From UBA4582 sp002389265 (GTDB lineage: Bacteria > Pseudomonadota > Gammaproteobacteria > Pseudomonadales > Azotimanducaceae), in contig CALSRT010000002.1 in the NCBI GenBank assembly GCA_943788825.1, positions 372,001 to 436,000 of the forward strand: a DNA stretch of 64,000 nt. The letters run 5' to 3'. The notes under the pieces are model-generated. The model was given only the letters and a program-made list of their open reading frames with translations, was not told the DNA's origin and did not search any database. The translations under genes were made by a program, and so were the position numbers. The first letter of the stretch is position 1; each line of letters begins with the position of its first letter. Positions 23,774-33,109 of the stretch are shown piece by piece.

Positions 23774-26170
23774 TCAGGATTTTTGCCGTCGGGCCAGCTT
23801 CTGTTCTGTGGCCGCTACCTGGCGACTGGCGGCAGGGATAGAGTCAGGGTTCAGGGAAATAGAATCGATGCCTGACTCGATCAGAAAGGCAGCGAAGTCT
23901 GGATGGTCTGAGGGCGCCTGCCCGCAGATGCCCACCACCCGGCCGGCTCGGTGAGCACCAATGATGACCATCGAGATCATTTTTTTGACCGCCGGGTCTC
24001 TGGCATCGAACATGGACTTGAGTTCAGCCGAATCTCGATCGATACCCAATACCAACTGCGTTAAATCGTTAGACCCGATCGAAAACCCATCGAAACGCTG
24101 GGCGAATTCATCGACTCGAAGAACGTTCGAGGGAATCTCGCACATCACGTAAACTTCGAGGCCATTCTGGCCACGGACCAGACCCGCTGTCGCCATCACC
24201 TCAAGCACCTTGTCTGCCTCTTCCGGTGTTCGGCAAAATGGAATCATGACAATGATGTTGGCATAACCATTGAGCCGGCGAGCTCTTTCAATGGCCTGAC
24301 ACTCCAGCAAAAATCCTTCACGATAGCTCGTATGGTAATAGCGCGACGCGCCGCGCAGGCCGAGCATGGGATTCTCTTCCTCCAGTTCGAAGGCGTCGCC
24401 GCCCAGTAGCTGGCGGTATTCGTTGCTCTTGAAGTCAGACATACGAACGATCACCGGCCGCGGGTAGAAAACTGCCGCTATTTTGCTCACAGATTCCCGC
24501 AACTGGTCAACGAAATAGTCTGCAGGCGACGGGTAGGCGGCCGACAGTGCCATGATTTGTTCCCGAACGGTTGTCTGGGTAACACGCTCGGGATACCGCA
24601 AAGCCATGGGGTGAACCTTGATGATGCTACTGATGATAAACTCCAGCCGGGTTAAACCCACGCCCTGTGCGGGTAGCGCCCACCAGCCCATGATGGCATC
24701 GGGAATCGCCGCATTGATCATAAGCCGGGTGTGGGTGACGGGCAGATCCGACAGGTCAATTTTCTCCTGGCTAAAAGCCAGCGCGCCAAGATAGACAGCA
24801 CCTTGGTGTCCGGCAGAACAATCCACAGTGACCACATCACCAGACTTAATCAGGCTGGTAGCATTGCCGGCGCCGACAATAGCGGGTACGCGCAGCTCGC
24901 GACTGACAATGGCGGCGTGGCTGGTGGTGCCGCCGGTGTCGGTAATAATGGCCGCAGCTTTGCGCATCAATGGTAGCCAGTCAGGGTCGGTTCGGTGCGT
25001 GACTAAAATGCTGCCCTCTGGGAATTCGTCGGCGTCCCCAGGGTTGTGGATGAGCACGGCTTTGCCACTGGCGATGGCATTGCCGACGCTGGCACCGGTT
25101 AATAGCGGCTTTCCGCTTTCATCCATGGTGTAGTGAAACAAGAAACCGCTATCCCGACGGGCCTCGACGGTTTCCGGGCGCGCCTGAAGGATATACAAGC
25201 GTTGATTGTTGCCGTCTTTGGCCCACTCGATATCCATGGCACAACCATAATGCCGTTCGATCTCGAGTCCCCAGCGGGCCAAGGTGAGTATGTCTTGATC
25301 CTCCAGCACGGTGCGGCGGCGTTCCGCTGCAGATGTGTCAAGGATATGCGTACTGCCGTGCTCGCCATAAACCATTTTCACCAGCTTGCTGCCAAGGCTT
25401 CTGCTAATGATAGGAATGAGCCCGTCGGTCTGTGTCGCCGCAGCATCTAAAAAGCGCTTATCAATCAGATACTGATCGGCGACCACAGCGCCCTGGACCA
25501 CAGTTTCGCCCAGGCCCCAGGTTGCACTGAGCTCGATCACCTGATTGAAACCGGAGCCGGTATCGAGGGTAAACATCACCCCGGCGGCGCCCAGATCGGC
25601 GCGCACCATGGCCTGAATGCCGACGCTCAGGGCGATATCTGCATCACTGAAACCATGCTCCTGGCGATAGACAATGGCGCGGTCTGTGTACAAGGAAGCG
25701 TAGCAACGATGCACGGCCGCGAGCACGGCGGCCTCGCCACTAATATTCAGATAGCTCTCGTGTTGACCGGCAAAACTGGCTTCCGGCAGATCCTCCGCTG
25801 TCGCTGAACTGCGGACGGCAACATCCGCCTGACCAGCGCGCTCGCAGAGTTGTCGGTAAGTCTTCGTGATCAGGGTCCTTTCTTCTTCGGTGAAGGTTCC
25901 TGCAAGGATCTGTTGGCGAATCCTATGGCCGCTGGTCGCCAAGGTTTGAGTGCCGGCACGATATTCACCCAGACAGGTTTGGATGGTTGCCGCCAAATTG
26001 TTCCTGCGGATAAATGCCCTGAATAAATCTGCGCTAACGGCAAAGCCGGGAGAAATGCCGGCGTTAATCTTTTTTGCGAGGCTGGTCAACTCGCCGAGGC
26101 TCGCATTCTTGCCACCAACAAGCGCCAAGTCTTGGCGGGTCAAGTCGTCGAACCAAATAATTGACTGCAA
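23774..26170 (-). CDS. ppsA: Phosphoenolpyruvate synthase
   Basis: Gluconeogenic enzyme that makes phosphoenolpyruvate from pyruvate, ATP and water. The ATP-grasp N-domain (VGGKNASLGE, DVAVRSSATAEDLPEASFAGQ), the phosphohistidine domain (GGTTSHAAIVSRELRVPAIVG) and the C-terminal PEP-binding barrel (LGLRGASRYY, FSIGSNDLTQLVLGIDRDS) are complete. The start is taken as TTG 26170, with AAGGAG six bases upstream, giving LQSIIWFDDLTRQDL in line with family starts. GTG 26188 and an upstream frame to 26215 lack a ribosome site and would read through a tandem repeat. An adjacent ppsR regulator, common in gammaproteobacteria, is not present here. Confidence 0.95.
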   Translation of the reverse strand: MQSIIWFDDLTRQDLALVGGKNASLGELTSLAKKINAGISPGFAVSADLFRAFIRRNNLAATIQTCLGEYRAGTQTLATSGHRIRQQILAGTFTEEERTLITKTYRQLCERAGQADVAVRSSATAEDLPEASFAGQHESYLNISGEAAVLAAVHRCYASLYTDRAIVYRQEHGFSDADIALSVGIQAMVRADLGAAGVMFTLDTGSGFNQVIELSATWGLGETVVQGAVVADQYLIDKRFLDAAATQTDGLIPIISRSLGSKLVKMVYGEHGSTHILDTSAAERRRTVLEDQDILTLARWGLEIERHYGCAMDIEWAKDGNNQRLYILQARPETVEARRDSGFLFHYTMDESGKPLLTGASVGNAIASGKAVLIHNPGDADEFPEGSILVTHRTDPDWLPLMRKAAAIITDTGGTTSHAAIVSRELRVPAIVGAGNATSLIKSGDVVTVDCSAGHQGAVYLGALAFSQEKIDLSDLPVTHTRLMINAAIPDAIMGWWALPAQGVGLTRLEFIISSIIKVHPMALRYPERVTQTTVREQIMALSAAYPSPADYFVDQLRESVSKIAAVFYPRPVIVRMSDFKSNEYRQLLGGDAFELEEENPMLGLRGASRYYHTSYREGFLLECQAIERARRLNGYANIIVMIPFCRTPEEADKVLEVMATAGLVRGQNGLEVYVMCEIPSNVLRVDEFAQRFDGFSIGSNDLTQLVLGIDRDSAELKSMFDARDPAVKKMISMVIIGAHRAGRVVGICGQAPSDHPDFAAFLIESGIDSISLNPDSIPAASRQVAATEQKLARRQKS

Positions 26171-26184
26171 TATGTTCTCCTTTT

Positions 26185-26225
26185 TCACCTGCCAGCTGTC
26201 ACCTGCAGCTGTCACCTGCGAGCTG
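26185..26225 (+). repeat. Three 13-14-bp tandem repeats in the ppsA leader
   Basis: Units TCACCTGCCAGCTG, TCACCTGCAGCTG and TCACCTGCGAGCTG sit just upstream of the ppsA ribosome site (on the ppsA strand they precede AAGGAG). Each contains a near-palindromic CAGCTG core, so they could fold in the 5' leader. Confidence 0.7.
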
Positions 26226-26266
26226 AGTCTCGGTTAAATGCTATTCCCTTGCGGGTCTGGCTCGGT

Positions 26267-26278
26267 TGATACGTATCA
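26267..26278. promoter_or_regulatory. Palindrome resembling a LacI/Cra-type operator
   Basis: TGATACGTATCA is a perfect 12-bp palindrome with a central CG, in the divergent region between ppsA (start 26170) and the helicase gene (start 26418). It differs from the E. coli Cra consensus TGAAACGTTTCA at one symmetric position per half. Cra activates ppsA in enterics; whether a Cra homologue exists here cannot be seen. Confidence 0.35.
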
Positions 26279-26417
26279 TGAATTGCGCCTTGATTTATCC
26301 CGGGGCGCGAGGATTATCCGGCCACTGTCGGGTCGAGATCATGTACTATTAGGGCTCTCGACTGCTGCTCCTATTGCAAGGTAGTCTGAAACCACCAGGT
26401 TCTCTAACGGATTTTCC

Positions 26418-27782
26418 ATGGCGTCGTCGCAGTTTTCCACACTTGGCCTTGCGGCCAGCATTACCCAAGTCTTAACTGAACGTGATTACGAGACTCCGAC
26501 CCCAGTACAGAAGCAGGCGATTCCAGCGATTCTGGCCGGCCGGGACGTGCTTGCGGCGGCCCAGACTGGCACTGGCAAGACCGCCGGCTTCGTCTGCCCG
26601 GTGTTGCAGGGTCTGCTCGCGGGTGAGACCGCCGGGCCTAATCAAGTCCGTGCCCTGATTCTGGCGCCGACTCGAGAGTTGGCGCTGCAGATCGGCAGCA
26701 GCGTCAAAGCCTATGGCCAACACCTGCCGCTACGCTCAACGGTGATCTATGGCGGGGTTAAGATTAATCCGCAAATGATGCTGTTGCGGCGGGGTATTGA
26801 CCTTTTAGTGGCTACGCCGGGTCGATTGTTGGACCTGGCGGCCCAGAACGCCTTGCGTTTCGATGCCCTTGAAGTGCTGGTGCTGGATGAGGCAGACCGG
26901 ATGCTGGACCTGGGCTTCAGCCGCGAGCTCGAACAAATATTGCGTCAGTTACCCCATCAGCGTCAGAACCTGATGTTCACGGCAACCTTTCCGGAGGGGG
27001 TTAGGCGACTGGCTAAAACACTGGTTCAAAATCCCGTTGAAATCATTATTAGCCCGGAGCAGACCACGGCTAGAACCGTCAAACAATGGGTCTATACCGT
27101 GGACAAGAAACAAAAGCCGGCCTTGCTGGTACAACTGATGCGGGATCATCAGTGGCAGCAGATTTTGGTGTTTACCAAGACCAAGGCCGGTGCCGATCAG
27201 TTGACTCGGTATCTTCACGACGAGGGCATCAGTGCCGCCGCAATTCATGGTGATCGCAGTCAAGGTCAGCGGATGGAGGCCTTGGGCGCTTTTAAAAAAG
27301 GCGAATTTCAGGTGTTGGTGGCCACGGATGTGGCGGCCCGAGGCCTGGATATTCAACAATTGCCCCAAGTGGTGAATTTTGATCTACCGAAAGTCGCCGA
27401 GAACTATGTGCACCGAATCGGCCGTACCGGTCGGGCGGGCTTGACCGGCGAGGCCATCTCATTGGTCAGTGCTGATGAGATCGAGGAACTCAAAGGTATC
27501 GAACGCCTGATCCAGCAGATTCTGCCTCGAGAGGTTCATGAGGATTACTACCCAGATCACCAGGTGCCAGCATCGTCTGCCGTACCCGGTCGGATTAAGC
27601 CGAAAAAACCCAAGAAGCCTAAGAAGCCTTATCAGGCGCCAACGGCAGCGAGACCAAGGACTGCGGGCGCCGGGCCCCAGCGCAATACCACGGCCGGCGG
27701 CGCCGCGAAGAAACGCCGCGCCCCAACCCGTAAGGGCAGTAAACCAGGCAGTCGGCAAGGGCCGCCTGCTGGTGGCCGTTAA
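26418..27782 (+). CDS. rhlE: DEAD-box RNA helicase, RhlE-like
   Basis: ATP-dependent RNA helicase of 454 residues. All core motifs are visible: PTPVQKQAIP (Q motif), AQTGTGKTAGF (49-59), PTRELALQI, TPGRLLD, VLDEADRMLD, TATF, VATDVAARGLDI and HRIGRTGRAG. The C-terminal 75 residues are basic and Pro/Lys/Arg-rich (KPKKPKKPKKPYQ, KKRRAPTRKGSK), typical of RhlE tails that bind RNA. RhlE-type helicases act in ribosome assembly, cold response and RNA turnover. It is divergent from ppsA. Confidence 0.93.
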   Translation: MASSQFSTLGLAASITQVLTERDYETPTPVQKQAIPAILAGRDVLAAAQTGTGKTAGFVCPVLQGLLAGETAGPNQVRALILAPTRELALQIGSSVKAYGQHLPLRSTVIYGGVKINPQMMLLRRGIDLLVATPGRLLDLAAQNALRFDALEVLVLDEADRMLDLGFSRELEQILRQLPHQRQNLMFTATFPEGVRRLAKTLVQNPVEIIISPEQTTARTVKQWVYTVDKKQKPALLVQLMRDHQWQQILVFTKTKAGADQLTRYLHDEGISAAAIHGDRSQGQRMEALGAFKKGEFQVLVATDVAARGLDIQQLPQVVNFDLPKVAENYVHRIGRTGRAGLTGEAISLVSADEIEELKGIERLIQQILPREVHEDYYPDHQVPASSAVPGRIKPKKPKKPKKPYQAPTAARPRTAGAGPQRNTTAGGAAKKRRAPTRKGSKPGSRQGPPAGGR

Positions 27783-27854
27783 CAATGGCAGCGGGTGACT
27801 CGGTATCCAGCGAAGCTGTGGCGGGCCGGGCTTGGGTACTATCGGATCCAAGGC

Positions 27855-27881
27855 CGATGTGATTTACTATCGATCACATCG
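27855..27881. promoter_or_regulatory. 9-bp inverted repeat upstream of the acyl-CoA ligase
   Basis: CGATGTGAT and ATCACATCG, perfect 9-bp arms separated by nine bases, lie about 130 bp before the acyl-CoA ligase start. The TGTGA/TCACA halves recall CRP but are 11 bases apart instead of 6, so CRP is unlikely. No T-run follows, so it is not a normal terminator. A TetR-type operator or an RNA hairpin is possible. Confidence 0.35.
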
Positions 27882-28008
27882 ACAGGCTAGGGGCGGCTGC
27901 GGTAGCACCAGAAACCGATTGGGCAAAACATCAGTCACCGGTTGGGAATTTCCTGGTCATCAATAGTGGGTCTGCTCAAAACGAATTATTCAATATCAGG
28001 GAGTCAAT

Positions 28009-29550
28009 ATGGCCGTCAAATACTATGACTGGACCGCTCACCATGCGGATATGCGCCCCGAAAAAATCGCCATCAAGGACCTGGATACCGGCGCAGCGCT
28101 GACTTATGCCGAGCTGGATCAACGGGCGAATTGGCTGGCGGGCTGGATGCAGGCCCAGGGTTTGGTGAAAGGTGACCGAGTGGCGATACTCACGCCCAAC
28201 TGCACTGAGTTTTTCGAGATCCAGTTTGCCTGCTCAAAAGCGGGCCTGATCTGCTTGCCGCTGAACTGGCGGCTGACTGAGAAGGAGTTGGAGTATATTC
28301 TCAAAGATTCCTCGCCTGCTTTACTGGTTCATGATGAAAATTACGCAACCATGGTCAGCTCGTTAGTTAGAAGTTGCAGCATTAAACATACGCTTGATGT
28401 AGGCACGAACAACCTTACGACTCAGTACGAGCAAGCTATGAATGCGGCCTTGCCGGTGGTGCCTGTGGTGAGCACCCATGCTGACATATCCATGATCATG
28501 TATACCTCAGGCACCACTGGTCACCCGAAGGGCGCGTTGATTACCCACGGCATGACCTTCTATAACTGTGTCAATTTAGGGACGCCTGCGGCCATTAGTG
28601 CCAAGACCGTACAATTGGTGGTGTTGCCCTTGTTTCATACGGGGGGGCTGAACTGCTACGCCAATCCGATCTTGCATGCCGGTGGCCAGATTCTGCTGAT
28701 GCGTGACTTCGATCCGGGCCGGGCCTTGCAGGTGATTGGTGATGTAGCACTTGGCGTGACGCACTTCTTCGCGGTGCCGGCACCTTATCAATTTATGATG
28801 CAGCATCCGGATTTCGACAGCACCGATTTGAGTCGTCTGGAGGCGGCAGGCGTGGGGGGCGCGCCCTGTGCCGAAGTCATTTTGTCGTCCTGGATGGGGC
28901 GTGGTGTACCGCTGATTCAAGGCTGGGGCATGACCGAGACCAGTCCGGGTGGGATTGCCTTGAACCCCGATGACGCCCTGCGCAAGATCGGCTCCACGGG
29001 TAAGGCTTTGCTCCACACTGAAATCAAAATCGTTGACGATCAAGGTGCGGAAGTGCCGCGTGGTACCGTTGGCGAGCTGTTGATTCGCGGGCCAAATATT
29101 ACCCCTGGCTACTGGAATAATCCTGAAGCGACGGCGAAGACCTTTGTGGATGACTGGTTGATGACCGGTGATGCCGCCCGCTGTGACGATGAGGGTTTTG
29201 TTTATATCGTCGATCGTTGGAAAGACATGTATATCTCTGGCGGGGAGAATGTCTACCCGGCGGAAGTGGAAAATGTCTTGTACGAATTGCCGCAAGTGGC
29301 CGAGGCAGCCATCATCGGTGTGCCCAGTGAGCGCTGGGGCGAAACTGGTAAGGCTGTGCTGGTGTTGAAACCTGGCCAAAGTTTAGATGCTGATGCAGTG
29401 ATCGCACATTGCCTGGCGAACTTGGCGAAATTCAAGGTGCCGCAGTCGGTGGAGTTCATTGCCGCGCTGCCGCGCAATGCGACAGGCAAGGTGCTGAAGC
29501 GGACCTTGCGGGAAATGTATGTGGATAGCGCTGCACCGGCAATTTCCTGA
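28009..29550 (+). CDS. Acyl-CoA synthetase (AMP-dependent ligase)
   Basis: Activates a carboxylic acid to its CoA ester through an acyl-adenylate. The 513-residue ANL-family protein has the P-loop MYTSGTTGHPKGALITH near residues 165-180, GWGMTETSPGG, the MTGDAARCDDEGF hinge region, YISGGENVYPAEVE and the catalytic C-terminal Lys in NATGKVLKRTLRE. The start ATG 28009 has GGAG upstream. The substrate is not readable; neighbours (TauD-type dioxygenase, two crotonases, GST, aldo/keto reductase) suggest catabolism of a fatty or alicyclic acid. Confidence 0.93.
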   Translation: MAVKYYDWTAHHADMRPEKIAIKDLDTGAALTYAELDQRANWLAGWMQAQGLVKGDRVAILTPNCTEFFEIQFACSKAGLICLPLNWRLTEKELEYILKDSSPALLVHDENYATMVSSLVRSCSIKHTLDVGTNNLTTQYEQAMNAALPVVPVVSTHADISMIMYTSGTTGHPKGALITHGMTFYNCVNLGTPAAISAKTVQLVVLPLFHTGGLNCYANPILHAGGQILLMRDFDPGRALQVIGDVALGVTHFFAVPAPYQFMMQHPDFDSTDLSRLEAAGVGGAPCAEVILSSWMGRGVPLIQGWGMTETSPGGIALNPDDALRKIGSTGKALLHTEIKIVDDQGAEVPRGTVGELLIRGPNITPGYWNNPEATAKTFVDDWLMTGDAARCDDEGFVYIVDRWKDMYISGGENVYPAEVENVLYELPQVAEAAIIGVPSERWGETGKAVLVLKPGQSLDADAVIAHCLANLAKFKVPQSVEFIAALPRNATGKVLKRTLREMYVDSAAPAIS

Positions 29551-29589
29551 TACTTAGTAAGGTAAAAAAGACGAGGAGTCTTGGAGAGA

Positions 29590-30438
29590 ATGGCTAACCA
29601 CATAAAAATAACGGTGCTGCCGGGAACGGGTGCTGAGATCACCGGTATTGATCTGCGGGATCTCGCCGCTGGCGAGTTTGAGCAGATCAAGCAAGCGTTC
29701 AGTGATCATGGCGTAGTTTTTTTCCGTGATCAGCAGCTAACGGAAACTGATCACATCGTGCTGGCCGAACGTTTCGGCAAGATCAATGTGAATCGGTTCT
29801 TCAAGTCCCACGCCGATTTTCCACAGATTGCTCTGGTGGGTAAGGAGCCGGACCAGCTGACCAATATTGGCGGTGGCTGGCATACCGACCATACCTATGA
29901 TTTTGAACCAGCATTGGGTTCGATTCTGGTGGCCAGGCAGTTACCTGCCACTGGCGGTGGCACCTGGTTTACAAATATGTACAAGGCCTATGAAGGCCTG
30001 TCTGACGGACTCAAAGAGGCGCTGAGTGGCTTGAATGCGGTGCATTCGGCGCGGCATGTTTTTGGTAGCGCCGGTGACTATAAGAATTCCGCCGATACGA
30101 ATCAGCGCATCATCAATTCAACGGCAGCTGATGAGTTGGGTGACCCGATTCATCCTGTGGTGATCACCCATCCGCTGAGCGGTAGGAAGGCATTGTACGT
30201 TAACGCGGCGTTCACCTTGCGATTTGAGGGCTGGACCGTTGAAGAATCCCAGCCTTTGCTTGACTACTTATACCAGGCTGCGATTAACGAAAGCTACATC
30301 ACCCGATTTGAATGGCGGCCAGGCTCAGTGGCATTCTGGGATAATCGAGCGAGTTGGCACAATGCCCAGAACGACTACCAGGGCCAGGCCAGGATGATGC
30401 ATCGTATTACTATCGAAGGTTGTGCTTTGACGGCCTAG
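29590..30438 (+). CDS. TauD/TfdA-family 2-oxoglutarate dioxygenase
   Basis: Fe(II)/2-oxoglutarate-dependent dioxygenase of 282 residues. The metal triad is His98 and Asp100 (WHTDHTY) and His257 (NRASWHNAQND), with the distal Arg in HRITIEG for oxoglutarate. The N-terminal GAEITGIDLRDL and GVVFFRDQ are family typical. The start ATG 29590 follows GGAGAG; the in-frame TTG 29581 is less likely. Family members hydroxylate taurine, phenoxyacetates, alkyl sulfates or similar compounds. It lies 40 bp after the acyl-CoA ligase, probably in one operon, and ends at a strong hairpin. Confidence 0.93.
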   Translation: MANHIKITVLPGTGAEITGIDLRDLAAGEFEQIKQAFSDHGVVFFRDQQLTETDHIVLAERFGKINVNRFFKSHADFPQIALVGKEPDQLTNIGGGWHTDHTYDFEPALGSILVARQLPATGGGTWFTNMYKAYEGLSDGLKEALSGLNAVHSARHVFGSAGDYKNSADTNQRIINSTAADELGDPIHPVVITHPLSGRKALYVNAAFTLRFEGWTVEESQPLLDYLYQAAINESYITRFEWRPGSVAFWDNRASWHNAQNDYQGQARMMHRITIEGCALTA

Positions 30439-30449
30439 GTTGTGTGATC

Positions 30450-30480
30450 ATCTAGACGGCAGCTGAGCTGCCGTCTAGAT
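30450..30480. terminator. Convergent hairpin between dioxygenase and crotonase genes
   Basis: A nearly perfect palindrome: arms ATCTAGACGGCAG and CTGCCGTCTAGAT, 13 bp each, around CTGAG. It lies midway between two gene ends that face each other (30438 and 30496). There is no T-run on either side, so termination would rely on structure; it may also be a processing or protein-binding site. Confidence 0.6.
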
Positions 30481-30495
30481 GACTGGCCTGCAGCA

Positions 30496-31336
30496 TTAAT
30501 CAGTTTTGATTTTGCTGAATGCAGGCGGGCGTTTCTCCATAAATGAAGCCACCCCCTCTTTGAAGTCGTCTCTTAGCAGGCTCTCATCCATCAGCTGTGT
30601 GCTTTCTGCCATAGCATCACCCAGTGACATGTTCATGTGGCGGTAAATTTGCCGCTTCATCACTTGTAAGGACACCGGCGCGGCCGAGTCCGCCAGCTGC
30701 TGAACATACTCAATGGCACGGCTCAATACTTCGTCGGCCTCGTAAACGCGATCTACCAAGCCGATCTGTAGTGCCTCATCAGCCATTACTCGACGAGAAC
30801 TCCAGAGTAGATCCAAGGCCCTTGATGGGCCAACCACGCGCGGTAGAATCCAGCTTTGACCATGTTCGGCCACCAGGCCCCGTTGGGAAAAGGAAGTTAC
30901 AAATTTTGCACCGTCGGCACAAAACCGCAGGTCGCACAGTAACGCAATGGACATGCCCAGTCCGGCACAGGCGCCGTTGATGGCGGCGATGACGGGCTTG
31001 CGAATCGTCATGAGATAGGTAAACCCGGAGGTGAAATCCTCGCCCATGGACGAGTCGCCGGGGCTGGCTTTGAGTTTGTCCTTGAGGTTTTCTGCGCCTT
31101 CCTGTTCCCCCCGTTGCCGATAGGGTGCCCAGGGCATTCATGTCCATGCCGGCACAAAATCCTCGACCAGCGCCGGTGATGACAATGCCGGTGACAGTAT
31201 CGTCTTGTTCTGCGGTGGCCAGCGCGTGTTTGAACTCATCCATCATGGGATAGGTGAAGGCATTGAGGCTGGCAGGACGATTAAAGGTCAACACGGCGGT
31301 GGATGACACATTCTCGAGGGTGATGGACTCGTACAT
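30496..31336 (-). pseudogene. Enoyl-CoA hydratase/isomerase family gene, frameshifted
   Basis: The N-terminal part (ATG 31336, GGAGA upstream) reads MYESITLENVSSTAVLTFNRP, VITGAGRGFCAGMDMNALGTL, then leaves frame. The C-terminal part, one base out, continues GAENLKDKLKASPGDSS and the crotonase core KPVIAAINGACAGLGMSIALLCDLRF to EKRPPAFSKIKTD. The join falls in a run of six C on the plus strand (31107-31112); five would restore one protein of about 280 residues. Both halves are well conserved, including oxyanion-hole segments, so the break is recent or a sequencing error. The C-terminal frame on its own spans 30496-31137. Confidence 0.88.
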
Positions 31337-31452
31337 GGATTCTCCTTCTGGCGCGGCTCTGGATGAGACAGTCCTGATCAATATACCCCCGTTGGTGCCA
31401 GAGTTGAATCCCGAAGGCGTGCGGGTCAGTTAGTCCGTTGATCTGCCCTGAT

Positions 31453-32898
31453 TCATGTCCCGCAAAATGTATTCTGCACGATCTGGTCGGGCCGCGGTGG
31501 CTGGGTCAATGGATTCTCAAGTGGTCGTTCGACATAGGGCGTTTGTAATGCTTCGGTGAGCGCATCGAAGGGCCCGAAATCATTGTCTTCAATAGCCGCT
31601 TTGATGACCGCTTCGATCAAATGATTGCGCGGAATGCACATGGGATTCACTGATCGCATCAAGGCATAGTCAGGCTTGCCGTCGGTTTCCGTCGCCGCTC
31701 GGGCCAGCCAGTCTTCGATCCAGGGCATCAGTCGAACCGGTAATAACTTGTGGCTAGTCGGATCACTCAGATGTCGAAACGTCAGGGTATAGTCCAGGCT
31801 TTCGTTCTGCATCAACTCCAATAGTTCGCGAACAAGTTGTTCGTCAGTTTGAGTCGCCGTGGTGAGTCCGAGTTTGGCTGCCATGCCTTGTCGGTGGTGC
31901 GCGTGAAAGGCCGACGGGAACTGATCCAGCGCTGCTTTGGCCAGCGTCACAGCTTGAGCCTGGTCGGCGTCAATCAGAGGTAACAATGATTGGGCCAGGA
32001 CCATCAGATTCCAATGGGCGATCTCGGGTTGTTTTTGGTAGGCGTAACGGCTGCCACGGTCGATGGCGCTATAGACTTTCGTGGGGTCAAAACTATCCAT
32101 AAAAGCACAGGGGCCATAATCGACGGTCTCGCCCGACAACAGCATATTATCCGTGTTCAGCACGCCATGAATAAAGCCCACCTGCTGCCACTGGGACACC
32201 AGGGTCGCGATGCGACTGATGACTGACTCAAGCAGTGCCAGGTAAGGGTTTGCAGCGTTGGCCGCTGTGGGATAGTGTCGGTTGATCACATGATCGGCGA
32301 GCATCCGCAGCGCCTCGATATCCTTTTTTACGGCGAAAAATTCAAAGGTGCCGATACGAATATGGCTGCTGGCGACTCGTGTTAGCACCCCGCCGGGTAA
32401 TGCCGTCTCACGAAATACGGGTTCACCGGTGGTGACTGCCGCCAAGCTGCGGGTCGTGGGCACGCCCAAGGCAAACATGGCTTCTGACACAATATACTCC
32501 CGCAGTACTGGGCCCAGCGGTGCCCGGCCATCACCGCCGCGAGAATAGGCCGTAGGCCCTGAGCCCTTGAGCTGAATATCAAAACGCGCCCCCTGGGTGT
32601 CGACGACCTCGCCCAACAAAACTGCACGACCGTCGCCCAGTTGTGGATTCCAGCTGCCAAATTGGTGACCGGCATAGACCGTGGCAATGGGTTCTGCGCC
32701 CGCCGGAACGGCGTTGCCTGCCAGCACCTCAAGCCCCGCGGTGGAGGTTAACCAATCGACAGCAATGTCCAGTTGCTCCGCAAGCGCCTGATTAACGCGA
32801 ATGAGGCCTGGTTTAACCACGGGCGTCGGATGCTGACCGGTAAAAAACCGGTCTGGTAATTGGGCGTAGCTGTTGTCAAAGGGTATTGGATTAGTCAT
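31453..32898 (-). CDS. selO: SelO, protein adenylyltransferase (YdiU/UPF0061)
   Basis: Pseudokinase-fold enzyme that transfers AMP to protein side chains. The 481-residue protein has VYAGHQFGSWNPQLGDGRA, the Lys of IQLKGSGPTAYSRGGDGRAPLG, HGVLNTDNMLLSGETVDYGP (inverted catalytic/metal region) and the family C-terminus NTFCGT, where Cys replaces the selenocysteine of animal SelO. It starts at ATG 32898. In E. coli SelO links redox stress to AMPylation of metabolic proteins. It lies about 120 bp upstream of the frameshifted crotonase and is possibly co-transcribed. Confidence 0.95.
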   Translation of the reverse strand: MTNPIPFDNSYAQLPDRFFTGQHPTPVVKPGLIRVNQALAEQLDIAVDWLTSTAGLEVLAGNAVPAGAEPIATVYAGHQFGSWNPQLGDGRAVLLGEVVDTQGARFDIQLKGSGPTAYSRGGDGRAPLGPVLREYIVSEAMFALGVPTTRSLAAVTTGEPVFRETALPGGVLTRVASSHIRIGTFEFFAVKKDIEALRMLADHVINRHYPTAANAANPYLALLESVISRIATLVSQWQQVGFIHGVLNTDNMLLSGETVDYGPCAFMDSFDPTKVYSAIDRGSRYAYQKQPEIAHWNLMVLAQSLLPLIDADQAQAVTLAKAALDQFPSAFHAHHRQGMAAKLGLTTATQTDEQLVRELLELMQNESLDYTLTFRHLSDPTSHKLLPVRLMPWIEDWLARAATETDGKPDYALMRSVNPMCIPRNHLIEAVIKAAIEDNDFGPFDALTEALQTPYVERPLENPLTQPPRPDQIVQNTFCGT

Positions 32899-32954
32899 TG
32901 GGCGATATTACCATACCGTGACAGTGGTGCCGAGCCGTTGAGTCGCGGGAGACT

Positions 32955-33002
32955 GTAAGCGCGGGCCAAGGTAAGCGCAGGCCAAGGTAAGCGCAGGCAA
33001 AG
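32955..33002 (+). repeat. Three 16-bp tandem repeats
   Basis: Units GTAAGCGCGGGCCAAG, GTAAGCGCAGGCCAAG and GTAAGCGCAGGCAAAG, followed by a partial GTAAGCCA, lie between selO and the divergent crotonase gene, inside their shared upstream region. Confidence 0.85.
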
Positions 33003-33109
33003 GTAAGCCATGCCATTGGTGGAGCACCGTGCTAGTCTCTGGATCACTAGCGGGTCAAAACCTGCCTATTGTGCGGGCCTTTCTTTGATGCCATCAGGAG
33101 GCAAATACC

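Noticed and set aside
27855..27881. CRP site upstream of the acyl-CoA ligase
   Set aside because: The TGTGA and TCACA halves are 11 bases apart; CRP needs about 6.
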